Below, in pieces: positions 23,430 through 26,031 of a stretch of 26,031 bases of DNA. The notes under the pieces are model-generated. The model made no database searches, had not been told where the DNA came from, and worked only from the letters and a program-made list of their open reading frames with translations. Origin of the DNA: a virus; IMG/VR virus record IMGVR_UViG_3300024417_000004, positions 1 through 26,031 of that record; one strand, written 5' to 3'. The stretch's first letter is position 1. The number at the start of each line of letters is the position of its first letter. The translations under genes and the position numbers were made by a program.

Positions 23430-24032
23430 CTAAGCAGGAACTCCCAAAAAATGGGTAGCCTTTGCTCTTATATACCAATCGTCATTCCAAGCGTAAGTAT
23501 CGAAAGAAACGGTAAACGTCCCTTGGCTGAGACCAAGAGTGGGGACCCACAATTTGTCATGAAGTATCCAAGTCCCATCTAACGTCTGATTGGTGTAGCT
23601 TTGGTCTTTAGAACTAGCAGCTGCAACTACTCCGTTTGTTTTAAGAGTAACCCTTCTAATTGAGACTGAGTCGTGATTGCCCTGCATCACCCACAGCTCT
23701 ACAAGAACATAATCTACTTGTGATAACTCATCACTAGTATCTCTACCTATATAACCTCCAAGGTTAAGAGTAATATTGTTTACCCGATTTCCACCTGTAC
23801 TAGTAACATTTGAAGTTAGCCCAGTTATTATATTTGGGTTACCAGTAGCATTAGCCTCCACTCCATCAATACGAAAATCCAAGGCATCTACCTTGGTGTC
23901 CACGTAGTTCTTAACACCGCCACTGGTAACCATATTCTGGCTAGTAGCTGTAGGGGTGTTGTCCGCACCAACTACAGATGAGATTGCAGCATCAATAACA
24001 GCTGCACTATTACTTAGTGTATATTCAGGCAT
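23430..24032 (-). CDS. Tail-fibre-like protein, paralogue B
   Basis: This is a 200-residue protein. The first 60 residues (MPEYTLSNSAAVIDAAISSV, SQNMVTSGGVKNYVDT, RIDGVEA) match paralogue A closely. The C-terminal 140 residues are unrelated by eye (NPNIITGLTSNVTS, INNITLNLGGYIG-type strands, GTFTVSFDTYAWNDDWYIRA). The pair therefore shares an N-terminal adaptor and has swapped heads, the usual way fibres diversify for receptor binding. It lies 74 bases upstream of paralogue A, on the same strand, after the lysis and basic-protein genes. Confidence 0.72.
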   Translation of the reverse strand: MPEYTLSNSAAVIDAAISSVVGADNTPTATSQNMVTSGGVKNYVDTKVDALDFRIDGVEANATGNPNIITGLTSNVTSTGGNRVNNITLNLGGYIGRDTSDELSQVDYVLVELWVMQGNHDSVSIRRVTLKTNGVVAAASSKDQSYTNQTLDGTWILHDKLWVPTLGLSQGTFTVSFDTYAWNDDWYIRAKATHFLGVPA

Positions 24033-24272
24033 TTAGCATTTCCATTTGCGGAGAGCCAACGCCTTGCGTGTTGGTCTACCTTTTTTATCTTTCATGGGTC
24101 CTTTGACCCCCGACATACGAGCGCAAAAAGACTTGCGGCGACCCGCAGCCTTGGATCCTCGTTTAACCTTACCAGTAACAGGTGCTTTTAGGTTAGCACC
24201 CTCTTTGGCTTTAAAGTAACGACGACCAGCAGCAGTCAAACCACCAGTCTTGCTTTTGTGCTCTTTTCTCAC
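24033..24272 (-). CDS. DUF6321-like basic small protein
   Basis: This is a 79-residue, highly basic protein with a conserved block, AAGRRKSFCARMSGVKGPM, followed by DKKGRPTRKALALRKWKC. The block is typical of a small family (DUF6321) found in marine phages. Function is not known; the charge suggests nucleic acid binding or an internal virion protein. It starts at GTG at 24272, immediately after the stop of the preceding lysine-rich gene. Confidence 0.72.
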   Translation of the reverse strand: MRKEHKSKTGGLTAAGRRYFKAKEGANLKAPVTGKVKRGSKAAGRRKSFCARMSGVKGPMKDKKGRPTRKALALRKWKC

Positions 24273-24446
24273 TTATTTCTTTTTTGTCTTGGCTTTAACC
24301 TTTTTGCGCTTCTTTTCCATGAACTTTTTAAATTCAGGGTCAGATGCTTTAGCAAAGACAGGTAAAAGCTTTTTTATACCTTTTTGCGATTCTTGTTTTT
24401 GTTTAGCAAATTCAGCTAAATCTTTAGAGGTGTATTCTTTAGGCAT
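24273..24446 (-). CDS. Small lysine-rich protein (57 residues)
   Basis: The frame opens with ATG at 24446 (MPKEYTSKDLAEFAKQKQES) and ends in a poly-basic tail (KKRKKVKAKTKKK) before TAA at 24273. The next gene's GTG follows at once, which supports translation of both. Highly charged; it may bind nucleic acid. No family is recognised. Confidence 0.6.
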   Translation of the reverse strand: MPKEYTSKDLAEFAKQKQESQKGIKKLLPVFAKASDPEFKKFMEKKRKKVKAKTKKK

Positions 24447-24451
24447 ACTAT

Positions 24452-24640
24452 TTATTCGTTTTCTAGTTGGTTAACATACTCAAGGATCTCTCCTATCGTC
24501 TGTCTCTGTTCTGGGTTAAATTCGTGGTTGTTCAGTTCCTGTATGAACTCTGGTATCCTGCTTTGCTTTAGGGTTGCGCACCCACTGCTGAATATCAGCA
24601 TTGTGCTTATTGTAACGCCTAGTAGTAAGTTCTTTAACAT
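24452..24640 (-). CDS. Lipoprotein, putative outer spanin (Rz1-like)
   Basis: This is a 62-residue protein with a lipoprotein signal: basic start MLKN, hydrophobic LLLGVTISTMLIFSSG and lipobox Cys21 (SSGCATL). The mature part is short and polar. It begins inside the next gene upstream (24516-24716) in another frame. This overlap plus lipobox is the classic inner/outer spanin arrangement used to fuse inner and outer membranes at lysis. It implies a Gram-negative host. It is neighboured by a holin-like protein. Confidence 0.6.
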   Translation of the reverse strand: MLKNLLLGVTISTMLIFSSGCATLKQSRIPEFIQELNNHEFNPEQRQTIGEILEYVNQLENE

Positions 24641-24716
24641 ATGCAGTACGTACCTTCAGAAACATAGTCCCAATCTTCGGGAATGCTATTAGCAACTGAA
24701 CAATAACCGAGATCAC
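24516..24716 (-). CDS. Putative inner spanin-like protein
   Basis: This is a 66-residue protein. Residues 1-20 (ISVIVQLLIAFPKIGTMFLK) could be a membrane anchor. The rest is basic and polar (AYVKELTTRRYNKHNADIQQ). The ATG at 24716 overlaps the end of the holin-like gene by four bases, and the lipoprotein gene overlaps the second half in another frame. An Rz/Rz1-like pair is the best guess; the short soluble domain is unusual for an inner spanin. Confidence 0.5.
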   Translation of the reverse strand: MISVIVQLLIAFPKIGTMFLKVRTAYVKELTTRRYNKHNADIQQWVRNPKAKQDTRVHTGTEQPRI

Positions 24717-24901
24717 TTATCCTTTGCCTTTCCGACATTGAGTGCAAGCCAGTCAATGATCTTGTAAGCCTTAGCTACAAAGCTGTCATCCGTTGGCGTA
24801 GGGGTCAGTGCAGCTACAGCAGAAGCAGCAGCTACGATAGCAGTAAGGGCAGCAACAATGCTGTCCACGTTTGATACTAGGTATGTGATGATCTCTTTCA
24901 T
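24713..24901 (-). CDS. Holin-like small membrane protein
   Basis: This is a 62-residue protein with one long Ala-rich hydrophobic segment (SIVAALTAIVAAASAVAAL), a hinge with TPTPTDD, and an amphipathic end (FVAKAYKIIDWLALNVGKAK). Such small Ala-rich membrane proteins in lysis cassettes act as holins. It overlaps the spanin-like gene by four bases (ATGA). Confidence 0.62.
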   Translation of the reverse strand: MKEIITYLVSNVDSIVAALTAIVAAASAVAALTPTPTDDSFVAKAYKIIDWLALNVGKAKDK

Positions 24902-24905
24902 AATA

Positions 24906-25070
24906 TTATTTGTTTTTCAGTTCTTTAATTACCTTGATTGCCGAAGCTGTCATATAGACTAAAGTGGCAACACCCACAACTAGTCCTAGTAATTCATTGA
25001 TGTGACCGAGTTCGATAGTAGCGATAAAGCCCCCTGTTCCGATTGTAGATTTGTACACGATGTCCTGCAT
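24906..25070 (-). CDS. Second small membrane protein in the lysis cassette
   Basis: The 54-residue frame opens with ATG at 25070 (MQDIVYKSTIGTGGFIATIE) and ends with KVIKELKNK at TAA 24906. The hydrophobic segment LLGLVVGVATLVYMTASAI predicts one membrane span with a charged tail. Its position just before the holin-like gene suggests a holin partner or antiholin. Confidence 0.6.
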   Translation of the reverse strand: MQDIVYKSTIGTGGFIATIELGHINELLGLVVGVATLVYMTASAIKVIKELKNK

Positions 25071-25082
25071 TAGATTTAAACA

Positions 25083-25469
25083 TTAAGGTTGTACTGGGAA
25101 CTCTACTTCTCCATTTTCATCAACATTGTCAGTAAGGTCACGCAAGTCTTGGCGGTAAACAGCCCAAGCGTCACGTGCAATCTCATCAAGTGGCGAGTCA
25201 ATTAACTGTGTCCAGTCGGATGCGTCGAGCAGACGGTCACGCTCTGGACGTAGGGATGCTTTTACTGCTTCTGTATTTTCAGCCCAACGCTTTGCTTTAA
25301 AAGTAATTAGGTTCCCTTCAATAAGGAACAGTGCTTCATTAGAAGATTCAACTTGCTCCGCTTGCTCGTCGGTAAGTTCTACGACTTCTCTACCTTCGGG
25401 AGTAAATTTAAATTCCACTTCCGATGTGCGAAGGACTCGTCCTTTTGGGCTAATTAATGCGTATTTCAT
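25083..25469 (-). CDS. Tail-fibre assembly/APC-like protein
   Basis: This is a 128-residue protein. The end carries RPERDRLLDASDWTQLIDS, then an AWAVYRQDLRDL stretch, as in phage proteins that end with 'RdxLLxxSDWTxlxDxPl...WaxYRQaLRDl' and are linked to fibre assembly. The N-terminal half is small and beta-rich (YALISPKGRVLRTSEVEFKF). It overlaps the sulfotransferase gene by four bases. Assembly chaperone is likely but not proven. Confidence 0.65.
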   Translation of the reverse strand: MKYALISPKGRVLRTSEVEFKFTPEGREVVELTDEQAEQVESSNEALFLIEGNLITFKAKRWAENTEAVKASLRPERDRLLDASDWTQLIDSPLDEIARDAWAVYRQDLRDLTDNVDENGEVEFPVQP

Positions 25470-26031
25470 AAATTGTTTATCCAGTTAAATTTTTGATTAA
25501 GTTGTTCTGATAACGGGCGACCTAATGTCTCGTGCCAGTCTTTGACTAGGGGTTTAATTTCTTGACGGATGATGTGGTCTCCGTAGGGAAAGCCAACGTC
25601 ATACTCCTGAGTGTATTGCTCTACGTTAGAAGTATTGTGAATGAACGGGTCTTCTTCCAAATACTCCCAGACTTTGTTCATTACGTCCTGTGGATTCTCT
25701 GTTAAGTCCTCAGCGTGAACGAACATAAGCTTATCACCGAAGCGTTCCTTGGCTTCGTGCAAGCGTTCGATAGCAATTCCGATAGGTGGGCTTTGTAGCC
25801 AGCCATTTACACGCTTATCAATCGTCGTCCAGTTCTGCGGATTCTGTTGCTCGATGCCGTTGAATACTTCTGGATGCTGTCTGCGCTTCTTCTCCATACT
25901 GGACAGGATGCCTCGGATGTCCCGAACGGGGACAAGAACCTTAGCGTCCTCCCAGACTTTAAAGAGCTGGTCTAGATGACCAATCCAAGAACGGCACTTG
26001 TCTACGACCACAGGTCGGTCAGTGATACTGT
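25466..26031 (-). CDS. Sulfotransferase-family protein, N-terminus outside the window
   Basis: The frame is open to the right edge without a stop (ITDRPVVVDKCRSWIGHLDQ at its start in the window), so the GTG at 26011 is not likely to be the true start. Features of a PAPS sulfotransferase fold visible here are VLVPVRDIRGILSSMEKKRR (the 3'-phosphate-binding region with RDxRxxxxS) and LMFVHAEDLTENPQDVMNKV. The P-loop-like 5'-phosphosulfate motif should lie beyond the edge. It may modify host or virion glycans or other small molecules; phage sulfotransferases are common near fibre genes. The function in this phage is unknown. Confidence 0.75.
   Translation of the reverse strand, partial: SITDRPVVVDKCRSWIGHLDQLFKVWEDAKVLVPVRDIRGILSSMEKKRRQHPEVFNGIEQQNPQNWTTIDKRVNGWLQSPPIGIAIERLHEAKERFGDKLMFVHAEDLTENPQDVMNKVWEYLEEDPFIHNTSNVEQYTQEYDVGFPYGDHIIRQEIKPLVKDWHETLGRPLSEQLNQKFNWINNL

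Overview
The window is part of a tailed-phage genome (or a close prophage relative). It has a T7-like portal (head-tail connector), a large terminase, tail-fibre, holin and spanin-like genes, a family A DNA polymerase, an AEP-type primase, two helicases and many small overlapping hypothetical genes. There is no ribosomal RNA, no recognisable tRNA and no cellular housekeeping operon. Portal type suggests podovirus morphology. The sulfotransferase, the DUF6321-type basic protein and moderate GC resemble marine phages, but the host cannot be named. Most gene starts are preceded by A/C/T-rich leaders without a Shine-Dalgarno sequence, which hints at a host that uses SD-independent initiation (Bacteroidota is one possibility).

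Layout. (1) 1-4093, minus strand: virion and packaging genes, with portal running off the left edge, a proline-rich small protein, a hypothetical protein, large terminase, an acidic small protein and a putative small terminase. (2) 4094-5350: a 1.2-kb control region without a convincing gene. It holds twelve TCACAC/GTGTGA elements arranged as nested inverted repeats (4132-4383). It also holds a decayed, inverted copy (4862-5194) of the small transcription unit at 5296-5620. (3) 5351-11146, plus strand: small hypothetical and membrane proteins, then a compact ubiquitin-like conjugation cassette, then a VRR-NUC nuclease. (4) 11342-19949, plus strand: lysozyme-like endolysin, DNA polymerase, DUF6378-like protein, two replication-associated proteins, AEP primase, UvrD-type helicase and SNF2-type helicase. 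(5) 20066-22711, plus strand: small accessory genes and an HTH-metallophosphoesterase. (6) 22708-26031, minus strand, convergent: two paralogous fibre-like proteins, basic proteins, spanin-like and holin-like lysis genes, a fibre-assembly-like protein and a sulfotransferase that runs off the right edge.

The most exciting part is 7335-10797. A 77-residue beta-grasp-like Ubl is followed by a strong intrinsic terminator, then an E2-like PRTRC-B-type protein with candidate active Cys201, a 108-residue unrecognised protein, a ThiF/E1-like adenylyltransferase, and a JAMM metalloprotease with a complete HxHx7SxxD motif plus a long C-terminal extension. The last four genes overlap and are surely co-translated. 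Together they look like a full ubiquitin-like conjugation and deconjugation pathway carried by a lytic-phage replication region, related to the PRTRC cassettes of plasmids. Its target is unknown.
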